From: Corticicoccus populi
GTDB taxonomy: Bacteria; Bacillota; Bacilli; Staphylococcales; Salinicoccaceae
Length of the DNA stretch: 64,000 nucleotides
Assembly (NCBI RefSeq): GCF_042686195.1
Contig: NZ_JBHUOQ010000001.1
Location: 62,001 to 126,000, forward strand
Reading direction: 5' to 3'
The notes under the pieces are model-generated. The model ran no database searches, had not been told where the DNA came from, and was given only the letters and a program-made list of their open reading frames with translations. Within the stretch, counting starts at the first letter, position 1, and each line of letters starts with the position of its first letter. This document shows, in pieces, positions 51,658 to 61,310 of the stretch. Position numbers and translations under genes: made by a program.

Positions 51658-53292
51658 ATGTCGGATTCTAATAAACTGATACGCGGCACATTTTATTTAA
51701 CAATTGCCACGTTTATCACAAAAATTCTTGGGATGCTTTATGTTATCCCATTTTACAGTATTATGGGCGGGGAAGAAAACCTCGCATTATACGGTTATGC
51801 ATATACACCGTACACCATTATGTTATCAGTCGCAGCAGCCGGTGTTCCGGGTGCTGTGTCAAAGTATGTAGCGAAATATAATGCGCTCGGTGCATACAGA
51901 ACAAGTCAGAAGCTATACCGTTCAAGTCTTTATGTCATGATGGCGTCCGGTATTTTCGCTTTTGCTGTCATGTATATTGCGGCGCCTTTTATTGCTGATC
52001 TGCAGATGGCGGCAGCGGGCGAAGGTGCGCACCGCTGGTCCAATGAAGACATTACAGGAATTATCCGTATTGTGTCATTTGCTGTCATCATTGTTCCGTT
52101 TATGGCGACATGGAGAGGTATTTTCCAGGGCTTTGAATCATTCGGCCCGACCAGTGCTTCTGCAGTCATTGAGCAGATTATCCGAATTGCGTTCCTGCTC
52201 GGCGGTGCGTTCATTGTCATTAATGTTCTCGGCGGTTCAATCAGAACTGCGAATGAAATCGCTGTGTTCGCAGCATTTGTCGGCGGCGTCGGTGCGCTCG
52301 CAACACTGTTTGTATTCTGGAGAAAGCGTAAACCGCATATTCAGAAAATGGTTGAGACGGATGAAACGGATTACGATTTCTCATATAAAGAAATGTATTC
52401 TGAAATTATCCGCTATGGTATTCCGTTTATCATTGTCGGGGTAGCGATTCCGTTAACGATGTTTATCGACCAGCTGACACATAACAATGGTCTCGCGCTC
52501 GGCGGAATTCCGGAACAGTACCATGATACATGGTTCGGAATGCTGAATTTAACGACTCATAAACTGGTGATGATTCCAACATCACTTGCGGCGGCGTTTG
52601 CGATTTCGATTCTGCCGTTTATCACAAAGAATTTCCAGCAGCGTAATATGACAGGGGTGCACCACCAGATTAAAACAATGCTCCTGATGCTTTTATACTT
52701 TGCGGTACCTGCAGCACTCGGGATGATGGTGCTTTCTGCGCCGCTTTATTCTTCATTCTACAGCTATAATGAAATGGGAATTAAAATTTTAATGTTCTAT
52801 GCGCCTGTCAGTATTGTGATTTCTTTATTCACAATGACATGTTCAATTGTGCAGGGAATAGACAGACAGAACATGACTTTATATGTAGTGATTATTATGC
52901 TTGCCATTAAAGCTGCTGTAAATATTCCATTGATTATGCAGTTCCAGACTGTTGGTGCAGTGATGGGAACATTTATCGCACTCGGAATCGGTGTTATCAT
53001 TAATCTGTTTATCATCAGAAAATACGGAGAATTCAGAGTGAAATCACTCGCGAGACCTCTGGCACAGATTGTGTTCTACAGTATTATTATGGTGTTCGCA
53101 GTTGAACTTGTTTATCTGCTCTTGATGATGAATATGGATGTAACGACTAAATTGAACTCAGTGATTACACTGCTTGTGACGGTGCCGGTCGGTGCGCTGA
53201 TATATGTGGTACTGTCGTTCAGAAGCGGGCTTGCTGATCAGATTTTAGGTGCACGTGCAGATAAAATCAGAAGAAAACTGAAGGTGCTGTAA
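51658..53292 (+). CDS. murJ: MOP-superfamily flippase YtgP (MurJ-type)
   Basis: 544 residues with 14 predicted membrane helices. N-terminal RGTFYLTIATFITKILGMLYVIPF and the whole layout match YtgP of B. subtilis and its essential staphylococcal homologue, proposed to flip lipid II for peptidoglycan synthesis. Start at ATG 51658 behind AGAGGG. The stop is followed by the next ATG without gap. Confidence 0.87.
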   Translation: MSDSNKLIRGTFYLTIATFITKILGMLYVIPFYSIMGGEENLALYGYAYTPYTIMLSVAAAGVPGAVSKYVAKYNALGAYRTSQKLYRSSLYVMMASGIFAFAVMYIAAPFIADLQMAAAGEGAHRWSNEDITGIIRIVSFAVIIVPFMATWRGIFQGFESFGPTSASAVIEQIIRIAFLLGGAFIVINVLGGSIRTANEIAVFAAFVGGVGALATLFVFWRKRKPHIQKMVETDETDYDFSYKEMYSEIIRYGIPFIIVGVAIPLTMFIDQLTHNNGLALGGIPEQYHDTWFGMLNLTTHKLVMIPTSLAAAFAISILPFITKNFQQRNMTGVHHQIKTMLLMLLYFAVPAALGMMVLSAPLYSSFYSYNEMGIKILMFYAPVSIVISLFTMTCSIVQGIDRQNMTLYVVIIMLAIKAAVNIPLIMQFQTVGAVMGTFIALGIGVIINLFIIRKYGEFRVKSLARPLAQIVFYSIIMVFAVELVYLLLMMNMDVTTKLNSVITLLVTVPVGALIYVVLSFRSGLADQILGARADKIRRKLKVL

Positions 53293-53985
53293 ATGCGTCT
53301 CGATAAATATTTATCAAACGCCGGTACCGGCAGCAGAAAAGAAGTCGGAGGGCTCATTAAAAAAGGACAGGTCACTGTAAACGGCAGTGTCGTTAAATCA
53401 CCAAAGGTAAGCGTGACTTATCAGGATGACATCCTGATTGGCACAGAAAAGGTCAATCTTGAAGCGTTTATTTACATCATGCTTCATAAGCCGCAAGGTG
53501 TAATTTCATCTACAGAAGATGAGGCAGAGACAGTCATAGACATTATCGATCATGCCCAGGCAGGGGAGTTGTTTCCGGTGGGCAGGCTGGATAAAGACAC
53601 GACGGGGCTGCTGCTGATTACGAATGACGGTAAACTTGCCCATAAACTGACGAGTCCTAAAAAACATCACGGTAAAACTTATGAGGTGATACTTCGTGAT
53701 GCGGTATCAGAAGAGGATCTGGATGCACTGAGAGAAGGTATTCCGTTAAAGGACTTTTTCACGAAACCTGCAGAAGCAGAGAAAATAGATGAGCAGAAAG
53801 TCCATCTGACGATTACAGAAGGGAAATTTCATCAGGTGAAGCGGATGTTTCAGTATTTAGGGAATGAAGTGACCGGTTTAAAGCGGATTTCATTCGCATC
53901 ACTGCCGCTTGATGAAAAGTTAAAACCGGGCGAATACCGTAGTTTATCATCAGAAGAGTTGGATATTTTAAGAAATTTAGTTTAA
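53293..53985 (+). CDS. RsuA/RluB-family pseudouridine synthase
   Basis: 230 residues. S4 domain at 1-60 (MRLDKYLSNAGTGSRKEV), catalytic motif GRLDKDTTGLLLITNDG with the Asp near residue 101, and GKFHQVKRMF. Family members modify one uridine in 16S or 23S rRNA. Length and short N-terminal S4 fit YtzG-like 16S U516-type enzymes. It follows murJ directly, with AAGGTG inside the murJ end. Confidence 0.9.
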   Translation: MRLDKYLSNAGTGSRKEVGGLIKKGQVTVNGSVVKSPKVSVTYQDDILIGTEKVNLEAFIYIMLHKPQGVISSTEDEAETVIDIIDHAQAGELFPVGRLDKDTTGLLLITNDGKLAHKLTSPKKHHGKTYEVILRDAVSEEDLDALREGIPLKDFFTKPAEAEKIDEQKVHLTITEGKFHQVKRMFQYLGNEVTGLKRISFASLPLDEKLKPGEYRSLSSEELDILRNLV

Positions 53986-54053
53986 TGTCTAATAGATACG
54001 GGTAACGGTTTACATCAAGCGAAAGCTAAGACAAAATATTAGAGGTGTATACA

Positions 54054-54695
54054 ATGGGAAAACTATTTAACGGATTAGTAAAGATCGCAGCAGTCGTTGG
54101 TATTGCTGCAGCAGTAAAAAAACTGTCGGATAAGAAAAATCGTGACGCAGTGAAAGAAGAATATTATAAAGCAAAAGCGAACCCGAAAGCCTATGCGGAG
54201 AATTTACAAGGTAAAGTAACGGATAAGGCACAGGAGTATCAGGAGAAAGCAAAGTCTGAATATACAAAAGCAAAGGACGATCCTAAGGCATATGCCGGTA
54301 ATGTGCAGTCTAAAGTCACTGAACAGGCAAAAGATGTACAGTCTAAAGTGACCGAGCAGGCGAAACATTATCAGGAAGTTGCCAAAGATGAGTTTGGCAA
54401 AGCAAAAGAAGATCCAAAGTCATATGCGAAAAACGTCCGTGATCAGGCGAAAGAAAAAACGGATGAAGTGGCAGAACTTGCCCAGAAAAATATAGATAAA
54501 ATTAAAGAGGGCGTATCTAAAGACAAGCATACAGCTTCACCTGATTCAGAAAGCGCAGCTGAATCTGATGAAGAGAAGTTCCAGTCAGAGGGCAACGTCC
54601 ATCCGGATGAAGTCGTGGAAGCTGAAATTGATAAGACAGAAGCCCAGGCGAAACAAAACAACATTCATGTTGTAAAGAAAGACGATAAAAAATAA
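54054..54695 (+). CDS. YtxH/LEA-like repeat protein
   Basis: 213 residues. A short hydrophobic helix at 7-20 (glycine/alanine-rich, YtxH-like), then three imperfect repeats of about 33-40 residues built on YxKAKxDPKAYAxNVQxKVTxQA, predicted as amphipathic helix, and an acidic tail. Such lysine/alanine-rich repeats resemble LEA proteins and stress-linked YtxH proteins. AGAGGTG precedes ATG 54054. No clear SigB promoter could be assigned. Confidence 0.7.
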   Translation: MGKLFNGLVKIAAVVGIAAAVKKLSDKKNRDAVKEEYYKAKANPKAYAENLQGKVTDKAQEYQEKAKSEYTKAKDDPKAYAGNVQSKVTEQAKDVQSKVTEQAKHYQEVAKDEFGKAKEDPKSYAKNVRDQAKEKTDEVAELAQKNIDKIKEGVSKDKHTASPDSESAAESDEEKFQSEGNVHPDEVVEAEIDKTEAQAKQNNIHVVKKDDKK

Positions 54696-54712
54696 GAATA
54701 AATGAGATGATT

Positions 54713-54756
54713 AAGAGGCTGGTTCGGGTCAAATCGAACTTCAGCCTCTTTTATTC
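54713..54756 (+). terminator. Terminator of the YtxH-like gene
   Basis: AAGAGGCTG and CAGCCTCTT with inner GTTCG/CGAAC, then TTATT. Confidence 0.8.
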
Positions 54757-54818
54757 TTGAATTTGTTTGAATAATTAATTAATATTGAAGGACAGAAGTT
54801 TACAAAGGGAGTGTTTCT

Positions 54819-56240
54819 TTGGATTATAAGGAAGCAGTAAATACATACAAAGAACAGTTAATAGAAGATTTGAACGGCCTGCTTTCTATTAACAGTGTGA
54901 AAGGGGAAAAGGAAAACGGTGCACCTGTCGGTGCCGGTCCGAAAGAGGCGCTTGACTATATGCTTAAGCTCGGCGAACGCGACAGCTTTGTGACGAAGTC
55001 TGTAGAAGGGCTCGCCGGACATATTGAGGCAGGCAGCGGTGAAACGATATTCGGTGTTTTGGGACATGTCGATGTTGTGCCGCCCGGTGACGGCTGGGAC
55101 AGTGATCCGTTTACACCTGTCGTCCGTGACGGGGAAATTATCGCGAGAGGCGTCCAGGATGATAAAGGACCGACAATGGCAGCATATTATGCCATGAAAA
55201 TTTTAAAAGAGCAGGAAGAGACATTCAAACTCCGTACAAGGCTGATTATCGGGACAGATGAAGAATCCGACTGGCAGTGTACAGATGCATATTTTAAACA
55301 TGAAGCCATGCCTGATTTAGGATTTGCACCAGATGCTGATTTCCCGTTGATTTATGGAGAAAAAGGTATGACGACCTTTAATATTGCACAGAGACAGACC
55401 GTGCTTGATGAAGAAGAACCTAATATCGAGCTGAAAGTATTGATTTCCGGCGAGCGTTATAACATGGTTCCCGGAGAGGCAGTGGCGAAGCTTAGGATTA
55501 TTCAGAATATGACCGAGGTCATTCAGTCATTTGAAGGGTTTTTAAGAGAAAAAGAAGTACAGGGCTCCTATGAAATCGATAATGGTTTTTTAAAGCTCGG
55601 AATTACAGGGAAAAGTGCACACGGTTCAAAGCCTGAGGACGGAATCAATGCAGGATTTGTTATTCTGCAGTTCTTGAATACACTGTCACTTGATAGAAAC
55701 GCCACATCATTTGTGAAGTTCGCAGACACGTATATTATCAATAACTTTGACGGCACATCATTTGATATGGCCCATTTTGATGAAGAGATGGGGCATGTCA
55801 GTGTCAATACAGGGCTGATTAACTATACAGAAGTGGACGGCGGAACATTTGGTGTCAATCTGCGTTACCCGAAAGGACTTGATTTTGAAAAAGGACTTGA
55901 AGCGTTTGAAGAAAAAGCGAACCGTGACGGCTTTGTCATTGAAGATGTCCATCATGAAGCCCCGCACTATGTAAATAAAGACGAACCGCTCGTCAAGGTT
56001 CTTACAGACAGTTACAGAAATCATGTGGATGATGATACAGAACCCTTCACAATCGGCGGCGGCACTTACGCCAGAACAATGAAGAAGGGTGTCGCCTTCG
56101 GAGCAATGTTTAAAGACACACCGGATACAATGCATCAAAAGAATGAGCGCATGAAAATTGATGAGCTGCTGCTTGCGACTGAGATCTATTTAGAGGCATT
56201 ACACAGAATATGTATAAAGGATGAGTTAAATGAAAATTAG
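54819..56240 (+). CDS. pepV: Dipeptidase PepV
   Basis: 473 residues, M20 family. Metal site GHVDVVPPGDGW (His and Asp), ARGVQDDKGP with the bridging Asp, TDEESDW with the catalytic Glu pair, and a late His in MHQKNER. It splits dipeptides in the cytoplasm. TTG 54819 follows AAAGGGAG. Its end overlaps dat by 11 bases, the same pair as in staphylococci. Confidence 0.93.
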   Translation: MDYKEAVNTYKEQLIEDLNGLLSINSVKGEKENGAPVGAGPKEALDYMLKLGERDSFVTKSVEGLAGHIEAGSGETIFGVLGHVDVVPPGDGWDSDPFTPVVRDGEIIARGVQDDKGPTMAAYYAMKILKEQEETFKLRTRLIIGTDEESDWQCTDAYFKHEAMPDLGFAPDADFPLIYGEKGMTTFNIAQRQTVLDEEEPNIELKVLISGERYNMVPGEAVAKLRIIQNMTEVIQSFEGFLREKEVQGSYEIDNGFLKLGITGKSAHGSKPEDGINAGFVILQFLNTLSLDRNATSFVKFADTYIINNFDGTSFDMAHFDEEMGHVSVNTGLINYTEVDGGTFGVNLRYPKGLDFEKGLEAFEEKANRDGFVIEDVHHEAPHYVNKDEPLVKVLTDSYRNHVDDDTEPFTIGGGTYARTMKKGVAFGAMFKDTPDTMHQKNERMKIDELLLATEIYLEALHRICIKDELNEN

Positions 56241-57084
56241 TTATTATAATGGTGAATTTATTAATGATGATGATATGAAAGTCGAATACAAAGACCGTGC
56301 GGTTTATTTCGGTGACGGTGTATATGAAGTAATCAGAATATATGACGGTGAGTTCTTTACTTTTGATGAGCATGTGGACCGTCTGATAAACAGTGCGCGT
56401 GAAATTGATATTGATGACCTTGAGAGAGAGGATGTTGTGTCTGTACTACAGGGGATTAAAGAGAAAAATAATATCGAAAACGGTGCGTTGTACATACAGG
56501 TGACACGTGGAATTGCAGTCAGAAATCATAATTATCCGGCAGGTGTTGAACCGGTGATTATGGCATATATCAATGAAGCGGTCCGGCCGTTAACACAGCA
56601 GGAGGCAGGTGTTAATGTGGTCACATCTCTTGACTACAGATGGTTGAAATGTCATATTAAGTCCTTAAATCTTCTTGCGAATGTTCTTGAGAAAGAACGT
56701 GCCGTGAAAGCAGGTGCGAAAGAAACGATTTTACATCGTGAAGGAACTGTTACAGAGGGTTCTTCTACCAATGCATTTATTGTAAAAGATGATGTTTTAA
56801 TTACGCATCCCGCAAATAACCTGATATTAAACGGCATTACAAGACAGGAAGTGCTTAAGCTTGCGAAAGCGGACAATGTTGAAGTGAAAGAGGAAGCATT
56901 TTCAGTGGATGACCTGTACGAAGCGGATGAAGCATTCTTTACCAGTACGACACAGGAAATCACTCCGATTGTTCAGGTCGACAATAAACTCGTTAAAGAT
57001 GGTGAAGTCGGCACGCTGACAAAACGGCTTCAAAATTTATTCGACAGCCAGTTAAACAAATTAAATCCTGTTAAACAAAGTTAA
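56230..57084 (+). CDS. dat: D-alanine aminotransferase
   Basis: 284 residues, fold-IV PLP enzyme. N-terminal YYNGEFINDDD and FGDGVYEVIRIYDG, catalytic Lys in CHIKSLNLLANV near 146, and EGSSTNAFIV. It makes D-Ala/D-Glu from keto acids for the cell wall. AAAGGATG within the pepV end gives coupled translation. Confidence 0.93.
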   Translation: MKISYYNGEFINDDDMKVEYKDRAVYFGDGVYEVIRIYDGEFFTFDEHVDRLINSAREIDIDDLEREDVVSVLQGIKEKNNIENGALYIQVTRGIAVRNHNYPAGVEPVIMAYINEAVRPLTQQEAGVNVVTSLDYRWLKCHIKSLNLLANVLEKERAVKAGAKETILHREGTVTEGSSTNAFIVKDDVLITHPANNLILNGITRQEVLKLAKADNVEVKEEAFSVDDLYEADEAFFTSTTQEITPIVQVDNKLVKDGEVGTLTKRLQNLFDSQLNKLNPVKQS

Positions 57085-57230
57085 CGGGAAATTTTACGCT
57101 ATTTATTTTTATCCTGCTGAAGCCTTATGTTATATGGACTAATCCGATATGACGAAGAGTTGGCAGATAATAAATGAATATTAGTTCTTGAAATCAGCCG
57201 CCAAACAATATATTATTTTAAGCACGTAAC

Positions 57231-57276
57231 AAAAAGTGCGCTTATTCGTTTTTGAAACATTTAGGCGCTCTTTTTT
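57231..57276 (+). terminator. Terminator after dat
   Basis: AAAAAG-T-GCGC pairs with GCGC-T-CTTTTTT around a 27-base loop. The rest of 57085-57295 shows no gene. Confidence 0.6.
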
Positions 57277-57304
57277 CTTGAACGAATGAAAAGAGGTGTG
57301 GAAT

Positions 57305-58096
57305 TTGGAGCATTTCTATCAGCTCGGCTGGACGTTAGACCCTATAGGTGGTGCATCTGGTGAAGCCTACAAAGCAGAACAGGATGGCAGAAAGCTGTTT
57401 CTGAAAAGGAACGCCAGCCCATTCCTTGCAGCCTTGTCAGCAGAAGGTATCGTACCGAAGCTTGTTTGGACAAAGAGGATCGAAACGGGCGAAGTCGTGA
57501 CAGCGCAGCATTGGAAAAATGGCCGTGAGCTGACCCGTGAAGAGATGTGTTCAATGAGAGTTGCAGCATTAATGAGAAAGATTCATACATCAAAGCCTTT
57601 ATTAACAATGTTAAAAAAGCTTGGTATGAGACCAATGCTGCCTGACTTATTGCTCAATAAAATACAATCATCATTATCTCCAAAAGTGAATGCGCACCAT
57701 GCAGTCAGAGATGCTATACAGTATCTCGAGAATGAAGTGCCTGCAGTCAATGAGTCAAACTGTACAGTTTGTCACGGAGATGTGAATCATAATAACTGGC
57801 TGCTGTCTGATGCGGATGAGCTTTACCTGGTAGACTGGGAAGGCGCAATGATTGCAGACCCCGCCATAGATCTCGGGATGCTTCTCTACACCTATGTGAA
57901 TCCAAAAAACTGGGTTCAGTGGCTGGAGGAGTATGATCAGCCGCTGACACATGATCTCAGAAAACGAATGAAGTGGTACACACTGGTTCAGGCAATTACG
58001 ATGGTACAGTGGTATGAGGATCATAAACGTTTTAAGGATATGAATGATTGGATCATCTTTTTAAACAGGGTCTTAAAAAATGACCGTCTGATTTAA
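57305..58096 (+). CDS. ytmP: APH/choline kinase-like phosphotransferase YtmP
   Basis: 263 residues. Aminoglycoside-phosphotransferase fold: nucleotide Lys in KLFLKRN, catalytic loop CHGDVNHNNWLL and metal-binding LVDWEGAMIADPAIDLG. Matches YtmP of Bacillus, always beside trmB, whose substrate is unknown. TTG 57305 follows AGAGGTG; GTG 57296 is part of that site. trmB follows by 30 bases. Confidence 0.87.
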   Translation: MEHFYQLGWTLDPIGGASGEAYKAEQDGRKLFLKRNASPFLAALSAEGIVPKLVWTKRIETGEVVTAQHWKNGRELTREEMCSMRVAALMRKIHTSKPLLTMLKKLGMRPMLPDLLLNKIQSSLSPKVNAHHAVRDAIQYLENEVPAVNESNCTVCHGDVNHNNWLLSDADELYLVDWEGAMIADPAIDLGMLLYTYVNPKNWVQWLEEYDQPLTHDLRKRMKWYTLVQAITMVQWYEDHKRFKDMNDWIIFLNRVLKNDRLI

Positions 58097-58126
58097 ATAT
58101 TTGAAATGAAGCGAGGAACATGACCC

Positions 58127-58759
58127 ATGAGGATGCGTAACAAACCCTGGGCTTTAGATTATTTAAAAACACATTCGAACCTGGCGGATGTTGAAATGAC
58201 ATATGCCGGGAATGTATCTGACTTTTTTGAAGATAATCAGGATCTTCATATCGAAGTTGGAACAGGAATGGGTACATTTATTACAACATTAGCAAAGAAT
58301 AATCCGGATATTAATTACCTGGGGATTGAACTGGATAAAAACATTTTAATTCGGGTGGTTGAAAAAATACTGGAGGAAGACTTGAAAAACGTCAAAGTGG
58401 CATTGTTGAATGCGGCAGACTTAAAAGAATACTTTAATTCTGATGAGGTGGACAGAGTATACCTGAATTTTTCTGATCCATGGCCGAAAAACCGCCACGA
58501 AAAAAGACGGTTAACCTATCGTTCATTTTTATCTTCGTATAAAGATATTTTGAAACAGGACGGGGAACTTCATTTCAAGACAGATAACCAGGGACTGTTT
58601 GAGTACAGTCTCGTCAGTATGAATAATTTTGGTATGCAGTTTAAAGAAGTGAATCTGAACCTGCACCTTAATGAACCGGATGATAATATCAGAACAGAAT
58701 ATGAGGCGAAATTTTCATCAAAAGGAAATTTAATCCGCCGGCTGAAAGCATCTTTTTAA
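58127..58759 (+). CDS. trmB: tRNA (guanine-N7)-methyltransferase
   Basis: 210 residues. SAM site IEVGTGMGTFI near 45-55, YLGIELDKNIL, and FSDPWPKNRHEKRRLT, the TrmB hallmark. It methylates G46 of tRNA. Start behind GAGG. A terminator overlaps its stop codon. Confidence 0.95.
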   Translation: MRMRNKPWALDYLKTHSNLADVEMTYAGNVSDFFEDNQDLHIEVGTGMGTFITTLAKNNPDINYLGIELDKNILIRVVEKILEEDLKNVKVALLNAADLKEYFNSDEVDRVYLNFSDPWPKNRHEKRRLTYRSFLSSYKDILKQDGELHFKTDNQGLFEYSLVSMNNFGMQFKEVNLNLHLNEPDDNIRTEYEAKFSSKGNLIRRLKASF

Positions 58760-58776
58760 CTAAAGGTGCTTTTTTC
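58745..58776 (+). terminator. Terminator overlapping the trmB stop
   Basis: AAAGCATC, loop, GGTGCTTTTTT (one mismatch/G-U). The left arm encodes the last residues of TrmB. Confidence 0.65.
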
Positions 58777-58810
58777 TATGCGTTTCAAAAATTTACAATG
58801 GAGGGAATAC

Positions 58811-59614
58811 ATGAGAACCAATATAAAAGTATTGATTTTGGGAGGGGTTCTGATTTTATCTGTCTGCATCACATATATTGTGATCAGCATGCAGGGGGAT
58901 AAGGACCGGATGGATTTTCCTTTTACTGCTGATAACGGCGTTTCTTCGACCTATCATGTGTTTGCATCACATGTTGACAGGAGCCGTGCGGTCGGTGTGC
59001 TGTTCTGGTTTCATGGTGATGGTGCATATGAATATTATCATCCCGATGATGAAGCGTATATCGGTGGAGAAGAAGGGATTCTCTCTGCAGCAGAGAAACA
59101 CAATATGATACTTATCGTTCCAAAAACGCCGGATGATGTGAGTGAAACGTGGTGGGAGGACTGGGAAGTGAATCCTGAATATGCAGAATCGCTTTATAAG
59201 GAAATTCTGCATAAGTATCAAATCGATGATTCCAACGTCTGGCAGACTGGTTTCAGCGGAGGTGCACAGTTTACAAGCTATCATTTTATGCCGTGGGTTC
59301 TTGAAAATACAGATGTTACAGGAGGCGGCGCCATTATGTTCGGAGGCGGCGGACCGCCGGAAGAATATGAGGACCATGTGGACCAGCCGGACAAGATTGA
59401 TGAATATGTGGTGCGCTGGGCAGCGGGTGAGGCGGATACTGCTGAAAATTCAGAAGAGAATTTTGATGGACGGAAAGAGGCTGAGGACGGTGAGAGATGG
59501 TACAGCAAACAAGGATTTGATACGGATATAGAACTTATCCCCGGCAGGTCTCATCTGTTGGATGGTCTTTACAGCTCTTATATTGACAGGATAATTTCAG
59601 AAGCGGGAAAGTAG
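58811..59614 (+). CDS. Membrane-anchored or secreted alpha/beta hydrolase
   Basis: 267 residues. N-terminal helix (about 7-27) as signal anchor, then an esterase/PHB-depolymerase-like domain: LFWFHGDGAYEY, the nucleophile elbow GFSGGAQ, and a late His in GRSHLLDG. The active domain should be outside the cell. GGAGGG precedes ATG 58811; the frame is open back to 58766. Substrate unknown. Confidence 0.78.
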   Translation: MRTNIKVLILGGVLILSVCITYIVISMQGDKDRMDFPFTADNGVSSTYHVFASHVDRSRAVGVLFWFHGDGAYEYYHPDDEAYIGGEEGILSAAEKHNMILIVPKTPDDVSETWWEDWEVNPEYAESLYKEILHKYQIDDSNVWQTGFSGGAQFTSYHFMPWVLENTDVTGGGAIMFGGGGPPEEYEDHVDQPDKIDEYVVRWAAGEADTAENSEENFDGRKEAEDGERWYSKQGFDTDIELIPGRSHLLDGLYSSYIDRIISEAGK

Positions 59615-59755
59615 GAGGTATAAGTTTGATGCAGGTTTATAACAGGTGGTGAATGGCGGCACTGTCAATAGAAAGTGTTTTGATTTTAATTATGTAAAAC
59701 AACTGAAAGAATGATAAAATAATAATTATGAAAATACGAAAACGGGAGGAATTAT

Positions 59756-60955
59756 GTGACACGTTTTAACTTTGATAAAGAGACGACAAGAGAAGGTACG
59801 TACAGCGTTCAGTATGAAGGAACACAAGGAATATTCGGCAAAGGCGGTCTTGAACCATTCTGGATTGCTGACATGGACATAGAAGCGCCCGATGCAATTA
59901 TTGACAGTATAAAAAGAAGACTTGATAATAAAATTTTCGGATACACTGTTTGGAGTAACCCGGAATTTTTTGAACCGATAAAAGGCTGGTGGAAGAAACG
60001 TTTTAACATCACATTGGAAGATGCGGATATTAATTTTGCGCAGTCTGTACTGTACGCAGTCGGAGAAGCAGTCCGTCAAAATTCATCAGAAGGAGACGGC
60101 GTGATTTTAAATGCACCGACTTACAATGCGTTTATCAAAGTTTTTAAGGGCAATAACCGTAAAATGGAACCGAGCCCGCTGATTAGAAATGAAGAAGGAT
60201 ACTTTTTTGATTTTGAAGGTTTTGAAGCATTATGCAAAAAAGAAGAAAATAAAGTATTCGTCCATTGTAACCCGCATAATCCGACAGGAAGAGTTTGGAC
60301 AAGAGAAGAGAATCAAAAAATTAAAGATATTTGTCTTGCAAACGATGTATTTATTGTCAGTGATGAGATTCATATGGACTTTGTCAGACCGAAAGAATCA
60401 TTTTCTTCAATGGTTGAACTGATGGAGGATAAAGATCCGATGATTGTTGTGTCCGGACTTGGTAAAACGTTCAATATTGCGAGTCTGCCGAACTCTTATT
60501 TCATCACAAAAAATCAATCGGTCAAAAAGAAAATTAATTTCGCAGCCGATAATAAATATAATATCAATACAGCGAATTCATTAGTCCTTGCTGCAATTAA
60601 TGCTGCCTATACGGAGTGTGAGGAATGGGTGGATGAGTTAAATGAATATGTTGATGGTAATTTAGCATATGTTGAAGAATATATTAATACGCATCTTTCG
60701 GATATGATGTCATTTAAAAAGCCGGATTCTACTTATCTTGCGTGGGTGAGTTTTGAGAAGAGCGGTTTTGATGAAAAAGAAGTGCATAAAGCGCTGGTGG
60801 ATGTCGGCGGGATTGCTGTTTCCCCGGGGTACATTTACGATTTTGAGGAAAGTAATCATTTTCGTATGAATGTCGCTTCATCCAGAAAACGTATAGAAGA
60901 CGGAATGAAGCGAATCCATAAGACTTTTGATCATTTAAAAGGGACTACTGATTAG
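59756..60955 (+). CDS. patB: MalY/PatB-family aminotransferase (cystathionine beta-lyase type)
   Basis: 399 residues, fold-I PLP enzyme. FWIADMDIEAP near the start, NPHNPTGRVW, VSDEIHMDFV, PLP lysine in VSGLGKTFNIA, and a closing Arg in FRMNVASSR. PatB splits cystathionine or cysteine conjugates. GTG 59756 follows GGGAGG. Its end overlaps the convergent gene at 60945 by 11 bases. Confidence 0.87.
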   Translation: MTRFNFDKETTREGTYSVQYEGTQGIFGKGGLEPFWIADMDIEAPDAIIDSIKRRLDNKIFGYTVWSNPEFFEPIKGWWKKRFNITLEDADINFAQSVLYAVGEAVRQNSSEGDGVILNAPTYNAFIKVFKGNNRKMEPSPLIRNEEGYFFDFEGFEALCKKEENKVFVHCNPHNPTGRVWTREENQKIKDICLANDVFIVSDEIHMDFVRPKESFSSMVELMEDKDPMIVVSGLGKTFNIASLPNSYFITKNQSVKKKINFAADNKYNINTANSLVLAAINAAYTECEEWVDELNEYVDGNLAYVEEYINTHLSDMMSFKKPDSTYLAWVSFEKSGFDEKEVHKALVDVGGIAVSPGYIYDFEESNHFRMNVASSRKRIEDGMKRIHKTFDHLKGTTD

Positions 60956-61241
60956 TAATCTCCATGATTTCACCGGTGTAGGCATCTGCAGAAAATTGAT
61001 ATTTCGCAGTTTCACTGCCTTCACCAACGTGAACCACACCATTGATGACTTTTGATTTCATACCCAGCAGTTGACGTTCACCCGGCTGGTAGTCAAGTGA
61101 GACAAAAGAAATCTTATCAAACTGAAGGTGCAGGTTATCGATTATTTTTTGTGCATCTACTGTTCGGAACACTTTGAACCAAATGAGGAAAGGAATCAGT
61201 GCGAACAGAGAGATTACTAAGAAAATTTGACGCTTTGACAT
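60945..61241 (-). CDS. Small anchored PepSY-like protein
   Basis: 98 residues. One membrane helix at 6-23, then a small extracytoplasmic domain (LLGMKSKVINGVVHVGEG, KYQFSADAYTGEIMEI) whose last strand looks like PepSY or YtmB-like proteins. GAGGAGG precedes ATG 61241. It lies against ytoP, divergent. Function unknown. Confidence 0.65.
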   Translation of the reverse strand: MSKRQIFLVISLFALIPFLIWFKVFRTVDAQKIIDNLHLQFDKISFVSLDYQPGERQLLGMKSKVINGVVHVGEGSETAKYQFSADAYTGEIMEITNQ

Positions 61242-61310
61242 ATATAAAACCTCCTCATGAACAGTTTACCATATCAAAAATTGTAATATGAATGAATAAG
61301 GGGATAAATT

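Noticed and set aside
51962..52444. 160-codon plus-strand frame within murJ
   Set aside because: Shadow of the murJ frame, no start signal, Ser/Arg-rich translation.
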